Positions 19,601 through 33,097 are shown, counted from the first letter of the stretch. The stretch: 64,000 bases of DNA from Bugula neritina (GCA_964035545.1 OZ037767.1:18795759-18859758); one strand, 5' to 3'. Made by a program: numbers and translations. The notes: generated from the letters alone by a model not told the origin.

Positions 19601-22600
19601 ATTAAAGTTAAACAAAAAGAGACAAAAATAAAACTTTCTAAACGTTTACCATCTGGCGCAATAATATTTCTTATCCTCAGAAATATAGACTCCAGACACG
19701 GAACTGTACTTGATTCTCAGACTAGTGTCGTCTGCCAGCTTTGTGTACATCACTTCCTGTAATTGTGTAAATATTATTTTCCATCAAAATGATTACAAGA
19801 TTTAAGAAAACATCTTCTTGCACTAAAGTGTTAATAACTACAAGTTCCTCTGTTTTATAACTTATCAGTCACAACGATTGGATTTTTACACAGAAACCAA
19901 CATGGCAGGCTGTATATCAAGTGAAAAGTATAGCCCACTTGGCACATAGCCAGACTATCTTATCTTCCCAATGAGTTATCTGAATGGTTGACTCCTGGCG
20001 ACTTCGCTAAGAGAACTGACTGTACAGCTTACTTTAATGAGTACAGTCTCGCTGTTAAGATCAACTGTCTGGTCCACAGAGTCTACCCACGTCTCATACT
20101 TGTAGTTGAACACATTGAGTAGAGGGCAAGAGAGGAGATTTTCCTCTAAAACATATGTACCCATGTAAAAGTAAATTATTTTTATGTCAGTAGTAGAAAT
20201 CTAAACATAGTAGGGCCTATACTCTAATGTTGCGGAAAAGAACAAGTATTGAAACAACTAATACGATGTAATTGTCACCTTAATGGTGTGAAGAGATTGA
20301 AAGTACGTAATTTCACAAAATACATAATAATTATAAGAGGCAATCATCACATTTTAAAATTTTAGTCGTCATGACAACTATTTAGTAAGATGAAAATTAT
20401 GAAAGTTATTAAAGTTAACTAAAACCAACTCTACATTTATTAAAATGCAAAATTATAGTAAAGAGGACAAAACTTTCCAGTTTCAGTAAACCTTACTGTT
20501 GAAATAATACCCAGCAATAACACTTACTTTAGCAACTCATTATAATATATAGCTGATTGACAGAATATTTGCATGGACATGAACAGAAGAACGACTTATG
20601 TATCAGTTATGAAACAACATTGCAAGCTTTTCTTGTATAATTTCCTGCTAAATTATGTAATAGCTTAGTTATTACGACCATATTTTTAATTTTTTAATTG
20701 CATTGTGAAATTTCTCTCAATCATGAAAAGAATGAGCTAAACAAAAGTTTTTGCAAGAAACATTTGCTATCGATAGAATCACATTAACAAAACTTTTATA
20801 GTTGCAGCAAATTATCTTAATAATATTTTTGTAAGCAGCAAGCAGGCACACTAATCAATTACACTAAAGGGGCTCCGAGATTCCAAACAACAATTTTTAC
20901 TACTTCAACTTGCAATTGACCACAAGAATTGAAATTTGATGCAATATTTTTGCTGCTAAAACTCGAAAGGTTGCTCTATCAAACTAGGGGTATCTATACG
21001 CTTTTTATTCTGAATAATCAGTTTATATATAGCTATATCACATTGCTTAAAATTTAGGTAAATGCTCAAGAATAGAAGTGGTATTAGTTGTTCGGGTGAT
21101 CTCGTACCAGCGATTCTTTTGATTGGCACCATTTCCATAATCAACATAGTTCGGACAGAATTCCAGCCTGTGAAGGCATCAGAAGAGTTGTATCCTGTGC
21201 AGGGAGCAACTAACAGCTTCACTTCCCTGTTACCACCATCCAACCCATAACATGTACCGTCAACTGCAGTGCAAAAAAACAATCTGAAAAACTGCTTTAA
21301 TTGCAGTGCAAACTTTAAAGCTTAAAATTTTGTGAAAGACTGTTGCCATTATGTGTTAACCAAATGACATCAAATTTGGAAAGTAAGTGATTATCATAAA
21401 TCTTCCGCTGACTAAGAAATTTCACTAGTGAATAGAAATATATTTCAGCAAACTATACTTCTTGGGAGGAAGGTTTGAGTGTCTGTTCCCAAAAGTCATA
21501 TCAAATCAGTATCATGGCTAAACACATTCTGTGAAACAAGGGTTTTTAAAGTAACACTTTTTAATTAAAAAGAAATATAAATTAAGGTATAAAAAGAAAT
21601 TAGAAAACGAATAGAAAAATACTGTTTACAAAATTAAAAATAATATGAATAAAGCTATAAATTTATGTTTTAATGTTTTAATAGAGATTGTAATGCATAT
21701 GATATAAACATTCAGTTAGAAACTTACTTACTTCAGCATAAAGTTATTTTGCAACACAATAATTTATAACTTACTGTCCATAGTGCGGTGATGGTTGCCA
21801 ATATTTAGACTGTAGTCTAGCATCTCGAGAGTGCTGGGGTTGTTACACTCAGTCCCGTCAAATGTGAGGAACCAGCGTTGACACTGACCAGGAGAGTAAT
21901 GGTGGGCTCTGACCACCACATGGAGGACAACTCTCAGACCTGAGTCAGCATGAGACTTCGGATACGTTGCCGTCTGGAAAATTCAACACTAACAAAGCTG
22001 GTTCTCTTCTGAAAACTTTCTTACACACATTAAATTGTAACTTGCTTCAAGCATTATAAAAATGATTTCTGGTCTTAGTAGAAATTCAAATGCGTGTCAT
22101 ATTTTTATTTTTATTGCAGACAAACAATGAGTGGCATAGTTGCACTTTTTATTTAATTGTTGGTTTTTTTAAATCTAAGTTTTCCGATTATTTATTAGCT
22201 AAATTCTTGTTCAAAGAGATTTATAATAGCTAAATCTAAGTTAATATGTCTGACTTTTTCCAACGTTTTAAGAATTGTTTAGCTATAGCTCTGGGCTGAG
22301 AATACAGAGGTAAAGCTTATTTTTTCTTCTAAAATGCAAAGAATTTATTCTAAAAAGGAACAAATTTTTTGAATAGTTATCATTAAAAAATTTATTTTTG
22401 GAAGTTTTAAATGGTGTTTGCTATAATGTCGTCAAGGGAAAGGTTAGTTATAACTAGTTACCATGACGATGCCTTCATCAGTGTCATCACCAGTATGAGG
22501 GGTCCAGTAGTGTCTGATGTTAGCATACTCATTCTCTAATCCACATTTCTCTTGCTGGTCACCTTCAGTTACAGCAAATAATCAATAAATAAACCTTTTT

Positions 22601-24884
22601 GAACAACATAAGCTTTACATCACCTATATTAATTATATGCATTTATAAATCAAGTTAGTATGTAATGTTAACTTTGATTATTTATTATACAATTATTGAT
22701 ATTTTGGCTTAGCTGTGTGAAAGTGCTGTAAATATCAATATGCAATCTCACCAGCAAAGATACAATGAACATAGACTGAGAGCAGAACAAGAGTTTGCAC
22801 ACATGATTGTCAATTTACAGCTTACCTATGCAAATACCTGTTCCAGTGTTTCCACAACCACCCATGCAAACCTCACTATCTGCGCAATTTCTTCCATTAC
22901 AATCAGTACCCTTCACATAGAAAAACAAAGATGCATGTAAATTTCACAAAAATACTTATGCCAAGACATGCAGCTCTGGAAAGATAATTTAACTCATTTC
23001 ATTATGCATGTACACTGCATGTACACTGCATGTACACTGCATGTACACTGCATGTACACTGCATGTATGCAGTACTCCATCAAAAATTTGTCTTATAGTA
23101 CTAAGTTTCAGTCGAATGTTTCCAATTATATTAAATATATAAAAAGTCAGAGCAATTAAATATAAACATATTAGTGGAAACTTCACGCTATTTTAAGCTA
23201 TAATATAATGGCCATAAATTAAAAACTTCAATACCCTCATCTAATACTGAATTCATTTATTATATATTTTTTTTATTTTCCCACCTCCATTATGCCTTTC
23301 ATTTTGATAAAATCTCCTCTCACTGCTCCATCAGCTCCTGAAGCTACCAGAATGTTGGAGCTATCTTTACTCAACTCATAGCACAGTCCTAAAATATAGC
23401 ACCTTTGTGATACCAGACATCAGTTAAATGACTTTTAGTAAACGATAAACAGCAGTATGGCTTTTACGTGCTGTTCTTTTATCAAGAGGATTTTCGGATA
23501 ACTGTCAGCCATAGTCTACGCGACACACTATCTAGCCAATAGCTAGCACAATTTATGAAGAAAGCATAGCTTTAGCTTCATTTTTATCCAAGAATTTTTT
23601 TTAAATTCACTTGCTTTTGGGCTTCTATTTAGCACATTAAAAGCTTTTATGGTTTAAACTCAGAGACTTAAATCAGTAACCATTGTAAAGTTTCATCACT
23701 GATATGGTGCACAGTCCATACTATATTATGAAGTTCTAACTACATAATTATGCATAAAATCATGTGACCTTTTCCTCCAAAGCTTGTATTATAAATTGCT
23801 AATACAATAAAAAAGTAGTCATCCTATTTGCTGCATTTGGTTTACATTATAGTAACATGCATTGTTGCATAGCTTACCTCTGCATAATTATATGAGATTT
23901 ACAAAACAAATTAAGAGCCACCTCACCCTAGAACACATCCACTGTTTTCTCTAATCTAACCAGTTTTCTCAGCTGTATGCTATCAGCAATAAACCAGCTT
24001 CTGGTCTAGGTAGAAGTTGTCTAAACATGACTCACCTTGGTTATCTCTGAAAGCTGCTGGACAGTTCACAGGGAAGTTTTCCCAGCAGTTGAGAAGGCAT
24101 TCTACCAGAGTTCTAGCTGGGGATATTTTGACGATGTCAGAGTTGGAAGTACTCAGGTACCTCTCTGCAGATATCTGGCCAGTTGGTTCACACGCTGACA
24201 ACTCTGTAATATATTTTCACTCATGACTCACATCTCTATTCCATACAACATCAGATAAAACTGGGAAGCAATATAGTATGTATAATGTGACAGATATAAT
24301 ATATATAACATGATATAATATAACATGATATAATATATATAACATGATATAATATATATAACATGATATAATATAACATGTCAAAAGGTCATCAATCCAA
24401 CAGAAAATATGTTTTCAGCTCATTTCCATAAAACTTTTTTAAAAACTAAATAGAAGCATAGACTTACATTTAAAACTTGAATTATTGTTTAAGCAAGTTT
24501 TAATGCGCTTTACATAAATTCTGTCACAAGTCTAATATTATACTTGAGTCTCTGGTTATAAGTAGCAAAAGATATATAGCTGTTAGAATAATTGTGCTAC
24601 AACTAAAAGTAGCTAGGAGCACATTTTACATATCTATAGCGAGTTAGGATCGAACTATTCTCTAACAATGATTCTATTGAAAATATTATTATTAGGAATT
24701 ATTTTCGATATTATGCTACATATTGGGTATTAAAATAGTCATTCAGAAATGAATAGGACAACATATAAAGAATATCCTATTTTTAGCAATACAAACCCAG
24801 CACGCTATCAGCTGTTACAGAGACTACTGCTGTTATACACATTATCACCACAGAACACACTCCTTTTCTTTTAGCTGTTTTCAT
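16670..24884 (-). CDS. Secreted PAN plus triple CTHRC1-domain protein (14 exons, 632 aa)
   Basis: Predicted extracellular protein related to collagen triple helix repeat-containing protein 1, without a collagen stretch. Exons (minus): 24884-24797, 24203-24036, 23388-23285, 22910-22826, 22562-22462, 21973-21775, 21263-21108, 20145-20033, 19756-19650, 19478-19369, 19037-18867, 18164-17954, 17550-17453 and 16857-16670. All phases match (1899 nt). The signal peptide is ~1-26 (core VVIMCITAVVSV). PAN/apple is ~31-115 (ECLLNCWENFPVNCPAAF). A Cys-rich linker is ~121-155. The three CTHRC1-type domains are ~165-295, ~305-462 and ~475-625. Each has a Cys-x-x-Trp/Tyr-Phe core (CQRWFLTFDGTEC; YYCARWFVKIGG; CARWYFKIDDTEC) and a GxC...TGW/NGW...EE/ME tail, as in CTHRC1 (SSVEGLCEG, DASTGWNSVSRIIIEELPK). 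Each repeat is flanked by phase-1 introns; internal introns are shared between some repeats and lost from others. CTHRC1 acts in Wnt/planar polarity and matrix signalling in vertebrates; a similar role here is inference. Confidence 0.88.
18411..18560. repeat. Degenerate ~25-bp tandem repeat
   Basis: Imperfect units of the type TGTTTAGTACTTCCTGTTTA recur across intron 11 of the PAN-CTHRC1 gene. Divergence is high, so this is an old array. Confidence 0.5.
23005..23070. repeat. 11-bp tandem repeat TGCATGTACAC
   Basis: Five near-identical 11-bp units plus a degenerate sixth lie in intron 3 of the PAN-CTHRC1 gene. The unit contains the self-complementary TGTACA and TGCA, so either strand can form small hairpins. 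Confidence 0.9.
24296..24380. repeat. AT-rich tandem repeat (ATAACATGATATAAT type)
   Basis: Units of about 15-25 bp built on ATAACATGATATAATATA recur in intron 1 of the PAN-CTHRC1 gene. Confidence 0.85.
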
Positions 24885-25309
24885 TCTAGAAATGTTATAA
24901 AGAAAAGTTATTATCAATATTATCATATATGTTCAAAGTAACTTTCAACTTTAATATGGCAAAGTTAATTCATTTTATATAAATCGTTGATTTTAAATTA
25001 GAACATTTCTATGTTCTATTCTATGTGAAATTGACAGCAAATCTTTGTATGTTATATACTTGCAGTTTATATATAAATGAATGCTCGTAGGGATTATCTG
25101 TGGTTTGTGGTTTGCATTAATTTATAGTTGATCAGATGTAACTATTTTCATTAGCCTAATGAAATAATCTATTCTCATAATGGGACAATGGAAACAACAA
25201 TGGAAACGTAGTGATAAGAGTATCAGTAAGGTAAACCTGCTTTGCAGCTCATAGAAAACTTTATCAAGAGAGTATTTTTGCTTTGAGTCTGTAAAGTTTA
25301 ACTACTTAC

Positions 25310-25345
25310 CTTTTGAAGTTTTCATGCATCAGAAGGCAGGGAAAG
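25310..25345 (-). other. Candidate 5' exon of the PAN-CTHRC1 gene
   Basis: The minus strand reads GATGCATGAAAACTTCAAAA-G followed by the strong donor GTAAGTAG. The PAN-CTHRC1 start codon lies one base after an acceptor (TTCTAG|A ATG), so an upstream exon is expected. Splicing here would also place ATG CAT GAA ... in frame with the downstream ATG, adding seven residues (MHENFKR) before the signal peptide. The upstream limit of this exon is unknown. Confidence 0.35.
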
Positions 25346-26038
25346 AATATTTTATTTTGCAATTTGTAGGTGATAGCTTTTATGAAACATGTAAGTACTA
25401 TCTAATCCGGCACATCCGTCATTTGCAAAATAATATGGATTTTAGAAATTTAATCTTTTGAAGCAGGAATATTAATTAGACAAGCAATTTATAACTTTTA
25501 TAAAATTTGCATAAATTGATAACCGTTTTGCTTCAATTGCTTCACAAAAACATGTAAATCCAATAGCCTATGCAGCTCCCCTATATAAATAAACACTATA
25601 ATGATAATGCACTGATCAAGGATCCTCTCAATAATTGGGACTCAGCTCCAAGAATCGGAGTCAAGTTATGAAAGCTCTACTTCACACAACCAGCAATATG
25701 ATATATTAAGGTTATCAAATTTAAAGAGAAGAGTCACTACAAGGCACAAGCCTATAATATTGAAAAGGTTCTTGAAAAGTCCTCTCTTCCTATATAGCCT
25801 TTACAAACTAATTAACAATAAACACCATATATTATAATATATTATATTATATCTATTACGCCTGCAGCCATGTAGGTTACATTATCAAAAAGTATTCTAT
25901 AACACTGAGAAAGTGGAGTTACATAAGAGCTTCTCAAAGACTAAAGTATATGTACTATACCTTTCATATGAAACAAATGTCCCTAACAATATCTGTGCTG
26001 AAAAAAACACACGCAAGTTCATAACCGCTGCTATCTCT

Positions 26039-26225
26039 GTGAGAAACCTCTAATGAAAAGGGTTTTTGTTAAATCAAGCTAAGGACTTGTTTAGATGAGG
26101 CACAAGAGCAATTATGACAGGATGCTCTATCTAACATCACCTTAATGGTTTTTGTCGCGGTTTGAACCCATAACTTTTTGTTCACTTAGCAAACGCTTTA
26201 ACCCCTAGACCACTGATGCTCCCTA
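26039..26225 (-). mobile_element. tRNA-derived SINE, copy 2
   Basis: Same family as 10621-10815. The minus strand starts AGGGAGCATCAGTGGTCTAG, with an A-box-like TGGTCTAGGGGTT and a B-box GGTTCAAACC, better preserved than in copy 1. The body contains GAGCATCCTGTCATAATTGC and ends near GGTTTCTCAC. The intact B-box suggests this copy is younger. Confidence 0.8.
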
Positions 26226-26430
26226 ATACCTGTGCTGAAATATAGACATATAACATATTGATAGTTTTTTATAAGTAAAAAATGAATAAAAAAAGATCAA
26301 AATTTTGAAAAGCACAAAATAGAGTAATTGTGTTAATTGAATTGTACTATACTATAGATAAATCATTTACCTAGTTGATCCTTTTGTAGTACATATTACT
26401 ATAATTGGATGCACTCTTTGGGTGGTAACG

Positions 26431-26588
<158 letters not shown>

Positions 26589-28667
26589 AGATTGAGATTG
26601 AGATATACACATATATATGAGTATATATATTTATATGCAGTCATACCCACATATAGATAATGTACAATGTTTTATATGGTTAATAAATTAGCTTTGATAT
26701 CCCCTTGGTATATACTCTCAATTTATTGAGGCAGCACAAATTTATATCAAGGAAACTATATATTTAAATTGAGAAATTTACTAACTTTGAAGCTGCATTA
26801 AATTATATTTTAAAAACATTATTTGAATTGAGAAATTTATTGATTTTGAAGCGCTGCGAAATTGTATATTCAATCGATTGAGGCAAAACCATTTGAATAT
26901 TGATGTTTAAACTGCAATTCTTTTTGTGAATCTAATTTGAATAAATGGCCTATAGCTAGTTTGTCAGACCTATTTGTTTTGTCATGCAGTATAATATAAG
27001 CACAGCTAGATTTTGAAGGATCGCTAGAATAAGTTCTCACTGATCTTTACAGACTGCAAGTAGCGGTGGTTGAATTCAGTTTGAGAAATGAAGTACTCTT
27101 TCTGTAAGCTCTTGCATGTCAAAGATTTTGCAAAAAACCATTTCATTCGCTAAATGATATAATATATACCGCATGTAAAAAGAAAATCTTAAATGAAAAT
27201 AATTAACAAAATATTAAAGTTTCAAACTTAAATTTAAATCTGTTTAAATGAAGTGAAGTTAAAAGTTAATTGATAGATTTGCATGTTAATTGTTAAATTT
27301 GTGTGTAATTTAGTTTGTATTTGATGATCGACTAAAAATAGGAGTCATCTTCACTCGATAAATAATAATTGTAGTTTAGCATTTGAATTATTCTTGTAGC
27401 ATATGTGTGGTTCCATATATTAGGTTGTGTAAAGGTTAGCACTTGAAAGCTACAGGTGTAAATGTAGTGAAATTAGCACTAGTTTGCTTAGCTGTCTTAG
27501 CTATTTTAAGAACCTTTAAAGAAAAGCTTTCTACAGCCTAGTCCGTGCTACCTAACAAACATCTAGAACTTGATAATAGCAGGAGCTAGTGAACTAGTTG
27601 ATATTTGTAGAGAGCAAAAATAAGTAAGTCACTTATATTAATTATAATGTTTCCTTTTGTGAAATGCAACTGTGTGTATTTTTATGTTGCTTATATATGT
27701 TTATTCTGAGATCATGTAAGTTTTGAATTGCAATTGTAGCCTTGATGGTGTCAATAGAAGTCAGTGTCAAATGAGATCAACCAATGTATGGTAGAATAAA
27801 ATATAATAAAGGACATCAGGGAAGAGTTATTGCCCAAATCACAGCCTAGTTCACTACAGTAAATTTATGTTCCACTATTCATTATATAATTTATTATATG
27901 ATTTTAAGATTTCTTTGTGTCTTTATTTCTCAAGGCATTTTAATTAATTGGCATATCAAAAGCTTTGACTAAAAAGCTTGGTATCTCATACACTGAAAAG
28001 AAGAGTTTTTCCGAAAAACTTTATGCCAACATTGTAATATAATATGTTTGTAAGATCTGTTATATGTACACCATAATTTCTGTTACATTGCAGCTCTACA
28101 TTAGGTATTACTGTTGCAGTTCTGTGCACTACTTATAGAGTGGCCGGGTGTTATTGTACACAAAAATTACTGCTACATGGTTTACTATGAAGTTGTGAGA
28201 GAAACCGAAGTAGTTAACGTTTATGAAATATCTATATTTAAAGTCTAATTAGATACAAATAACGCCATCAACAATTACAAAAGAATACACATATATAGAA
28301 CAGCTATAGTTGTTCAATATTATCCTAATCTATATGACAGTTATCCTCCAACTGAGGCTGTTTTTATCTGAAGGGTTGGCTCTGATTGGCCGGTGAGGGT
28401 TCCAGCGGTGCCACAATACGGAATGACGCGAAGTTATAGTCGCTTGGAACTTTTATAATAGCTTTTTTCATATTATAACATAACTTCTGTGGCAGGTATC
28501 TATGCATGGAAGGTTGAGGGTGAGGGGGGTATACTTCCCACAGCCAATACATTATACCAAGTTCTCTAATGCTCAGATGAATCTTTACTTCAATAAGCAA
28601 ATAATCCATAAATCATAAGTTTGCAAACTAATTAGTTTTTGGTGCAATTACTTTATTGCCTTTCTAT

Positions 28668-28860
28668 ATACTTTTGCTAATATTGCAGTGGTAGATATGT
28701 GTATATATAATGTATAAACAGCAGCTATATAATGTACTTGTGCTAATATTGCAGTGTAGATATATGTATATATTATGTATAAACAGCAGCTCTATAATGT
28801 ACTTGTGCTAATATTGCAGTGTATATATGTGTATATATAATGTAGCCTATAAACAGCAGC
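28668..28860. repeat. ~65-bp tandem triplicate
   Basis: Three head-to-tail copies contain TGCTAATATTGCAGTG, an ATATGTGTATATATAATG block and TATAAACAGCAGCT. They differ by substitutions and small indels. No coding potential is seen. Confidence 0.85.
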
Positions 28861-30877
28861 TTGCTTAGGGTTTTTCCCCTCGTCAGTGCAGTATACATGG
28901 ATCTCATTTTTCACAGCAATAGTATTTGAACAGGCTTATTTACTGCTGTTTTATTCATTTTATCAAACAGGATATATACACTATTCTGTGTAGTAAAGCT
29001 GTTGCATTGTATAAACTGCAAAAAGAGATTAAGCAGTGAAGTTCCAATCAATACATGCAATACAATAAAACTTAACCCAGGAGAAATATGCTGCTTTCAA
29101 ATAGCCTAACAATGAAAATTATTGTCAGGAGTGTGTGACGCCCCTTCCTAGCATTCAAGAGTTGTTGAGACCAAGATAGAATTTGAGCTGTGTGCTTCAC
29201 CGTTGCATAATTTATTGTTTACTTACGCACTCTGTAGAATACATACTCAAAGCAATGCAATGTTCAGTTTATTGACAAGAGCTAGATTGTACAGGTTGTA
29301 TAATAAGATCAACTCAGTGTAAGTAACACATGAAATAGGAATATTTATTACATGCTGATACTGATTGCTTGCTTTTGAGGAGACACGTACAGGGGAGGTA
29401 AATGGGGTTTTAGTTTTTGCATTTTACTACTTTAAGCCTATACTCTATACACTATAACATACCATGCTAAGATACCCTATATACACTATGATTAAATTAT
29501 ATTATACACTGTGCTATGTTATTGAATACATTATATTATGCTGTATCACCATATGATAGATAGCACTACCTTATTCTGTGCTCTTTACTGCAATATGGTC
29601 AGCTATGTTGTGCCATGGAGCTTTCCAGTATCTACATGATCAGCTCGTGTTGAAATACTGGTAAACCATTCACTATTTTCAATAGATTCACTGCAACAAA
29701 ATATAATATTCAAAGTTTCTTTCAACTATTCTGAAAACACTGCTACTAGATAATCAAGTTAATTGAGTTATTAAAAATAATATGTTAAAATGTGTGGCAC
29801 AAAGTTTTGAAAGTGAGGCTCTTGCTGCTTTTAGCAGAGTTGGAGCCTTTGTAGAACACTTGCAAGATGGTCAAAGTAATTGTAAGCACATGTTGTTACT
29901 ACATTTTCACTTTCACTTCCAATAGCACTTCTTATAATGGCTGTAGTAGCTGTCAACAGTTAGCATATAATCGATACACAGAGAACTTTTTGGAGTGCTA
30001 TTAGCCTTAATTCTTCTTTCTTAAAGTAGATTTAGTCTCTAGTGGATGAGAACAACACTAAACTTTTGTAAGATTTGCTTCTTGTGTAAAGGCTAAACAT
30101 GCTTGACATATGGTTAGAAACAAAGGTGCAACTACCTTGTAATCGAATATCTAAAGTTTAGCATTATAGCTAGTTCTGAGCAGTGAAATGTATATCGGAA
30201 ATGCAACATTTTATATAAAAAGAGAGTTGTACATTTCTAAATATGTTCTTCCATATGATAGATCATATAATATTAGCTTTAGTTTGACTTTTCTCTTTAG
30301 AAAGTACAATTAATTCCTATATTAATAAATAGACTGTCATAGCATATAAAACACTCTTTGAAAATTAAAAAATATTTTCATCATTTTATATTTTATTTAT
30401 ATTTTTATAAAATATGATGTCTGTATGCACTACTTGAATAGTACAATGCAAGGCATGGCAACTGGAGTTCTGTGTAGTTATAATCATTACTGAGCTGCAC
30501 CGTAAAACCCAATGCAGTTGCATATTTATAGCAATATTGGCGTTCACATTGTTTGTTCACAACACCATAATGATCATTTCTATTAACAGTTATTCAAGCT
30601 TTTTATTGTGTTCACAGCCTCTGATTAAATGAAAAGCAATCAATTATTGTATTATGATTGTGTAAAAAAACTATTGATTAAAACAACAATTATTTTTAAA
30701 AAGTTTTGAGTGGTTGGCTAAATGTATTACCTGAAAGCAAAAGGACACACATGAATCAGTAAAAAAAATTTCGTGGCATGTAGCGATTTCACAAGTATCA
30801 ATGATGAATTTAAATCATGTATCGTGCTATGCTGTGCTTTTATTTTTACAGAATTCTGAGTAGAAGAGAAGCTCATT

Positions 30878-33097
30878 ATGTCACTCAAACTAGCCTTAGT
30901 GCTTTTCCTCACTGCTGGTTTTGCATGTTGCACTACAACACAGGATCCTAAGACTAGGCAAGTTATATATGACTACTATATAAGTATTAATTAATAAAAT
31001 TAGATAACTCCTAACATATCTCAAATGCTGTGTGTACATATGAATGTATCCATATTATAATGAGAAAGAACAGTTGAAGCAGGATTAATGAGTGTAATTA
31101 AAATAACAAAGCAAAAAAATGTGGATTAGACACAGTAATATTATATTCTTTATTTGGCAGAGCGTAGTTTCTATTTATAATTGTATTTATTTAGCTTATA
31201 ATAAAACTTATGTAACCAGGTTTTGGGTATGCTATGGAGACAAGGCAGCTTATACAAATGGTGAATGCGACGTCTGGTGTACTAAAGCCCAAAAAGTTTA
31301 TGATGGATGTTATTACCTTGAGGATCTTCAGACATATAGAAGTTGTGGACAAATCTGCAACAATAAGATCAAAGGCTCAGAGGATGAGGAGCAGTGTAGA
31401 ACTCATTGTCCAGGTACATCTCAAGCATCTTAGAATGAGTTTCTATTAGCAGCTTATTAATCAATATTATAGAGCTACGTTCCTGGTACTCATATATTAC
31501 AACCTGTAACACAAATGTGTTTTACTGAACTCTCAATTCAATTTGCTCCTACAATTGTTTTATCAAATGTTAAGATGGTAGGCAAGACATTGACTCTTAT
31601 AGACACACCAATTTTGCAGATCCAAAGATCAATAATTTATTACTGTGTATTTTGATATTACTATAATTTATATATTTTTGCAGAAAAATTCACTGTAATA
31701 GTTAACCCATCCAATGAATGACTCTATCATGACAGCTTCACATACTATAATATTCAGATAGTTTTAATACACAATAATATAGCAAGATATTAGCAATTGA
31801 TAGCAGATGTTATCATATACTGATGCATCATTGTAATCCACCAGCCTTTTGCTCTCCATTTACTAAAAATAATGTAGTAACTTCAGTTCACCATCAGGAT
31901 GCTTCTGCAAAGCCAAATGCATTCTCCAGACAGCTGCAAAGCATGTTTGCACCTGTTGACCTTTTAGTGTTGCTGTGGGGTGGATGCTGCTTTGAATCAT
32001 TGTTGAAAGTTTATTCTGCAGTAAAAACTTATTACTTGTATTTAATCGCAGCTAATGATAATATTAATCAACAAATAGAAAACTGAATCAATTTTGAACA
32101 ACTCAAACTAACTCTAGCGTTTCTATCCCATGTTGCTATATCTAGATTACTATCAGACACAATGCAGAGCAAAAAGAGACCTGCCTACAACCCCACCCTT
32201 GAAAACCCCAAACTCCAAGATTGTATTAACCACTGGACAAATCATGGGGATAGTTGTTAGTGTGATTGCCCTGCTAGCCATGATTGGAATGGGACTTAAC
32301 AGCTCATTCAAACAGCATAAGAGTCTTGAAAATTATGAATGTGTTCCAACAGCTTCCAATGGTGAGTATGCCTTCAATATTTGATAAAATATTTATAACT
32401 AAATGCATAAAATAAAGAAGCAATATAATAGTAAAAAAGTAATAAAAAACAGCCTCAAAAATAAAAATGAAAAAGATCTTAATCAAATGCTCAACGCGGA
32501 TGTTTGTGCAACAAAATTCATTTTCTTTTACGAATAATCCTTACAAAAGGATGCAATTGCTTATATTATTTTGGATTTACTATTTTTATTCATGTCAGCC
32601 TACATGACGTAGATGCGTATTATCAGTGCATGGGGTTTCGTTCACTTTGAGGATGCTACTAGTTTAACAGATTCTTAGTACTTTGACTTTTTAGTGTTAT
32701 TAAAACAACATATTTGTATTAGTTTTTCAATTGCCAGTTTACTATAATTACAATCAAAAGGTTCCTAAAAAAACTTAAATTGGTAATATTATTTATGCAG
32801 TTCCGCTGCATCAAAACAAGCCTCTATTTGCATATAATTAAAAGCAACGTGGTTGTAGTGATTGCCTGTAATTTTATAATTAATTGCCACAAGTTTGAAC
32901 CATGAATACCACAAATATGCAGAAACTTCGTTATGTAATTAATGTATTAATTTTATTGCCATGTGTGAGTAGCTATTTCACAATATAGTGAGTTTATATT
33001 TTTAGAAGTTGAAACTGCAAGAAGCAATATTTTTAGTGATGAAGAGAGTCTTGTTCATCAACCGGAGCCTAGCACATCAACTGCCAGCAGAAACTAA
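30878..33097 (+). CDS. Small cysteine-rich single-pass membrane protein, TNFR-like candidate
   Basis: Exons: 30878-30957, 31220-31413, a small third exon, 32157-32361 and 33006-33097. Intron 1 uses a GC donor (ACTAG|GCAAGT); only this donor keeps the frame. Residues 1-20 (MSLKLALVLFLTAGFACCTT) look like a signal peptide. The ectodomain has eight cysteines in exon 2, with SCGQIC and EQCRTHCP spacing that recalls TNF-receptor/TACI-type modules. The membrane helix is IMGIVVSVIALLAMIGMG. The cytoplasmic tail is short, acidic and Ser-rich (FSDEESLVHQPEPS) and has no death domain. Two candidates fit the required phase 1-to-0 third exon: 31898-31944 (adds CFCKAKC, giving 12 cysteines and 205 aa) or the 11-nt 31684-31694. 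The former gives an even cysteine number and is preferred. The membrane-protein call is firmer than the TNFR call. Confidence 0.5.

Noticed and set aside
22989-23186. Frames with repeated Met-Tyr-Thr-Ala-Cys
   Set aside because: Translation of the 11-bp TGCATGTACAC repeat in an intron.
28364-28609. 81-codon minus-strand frame in a GC-richer block
   Set aside because: No recognisable domain, no acceptor or donor linking it to a neighbour. It could be a promoter or repeat remnant.
31823-32086. 87-codon plus-strand frame as an exon of the Cys-rich membrane protein
   Set aside because: It fits phase 1 at the start but offers no donor in phase with the TM exon; the nested 31898-31944 segment in another frame fits better and is cysteine-rich.
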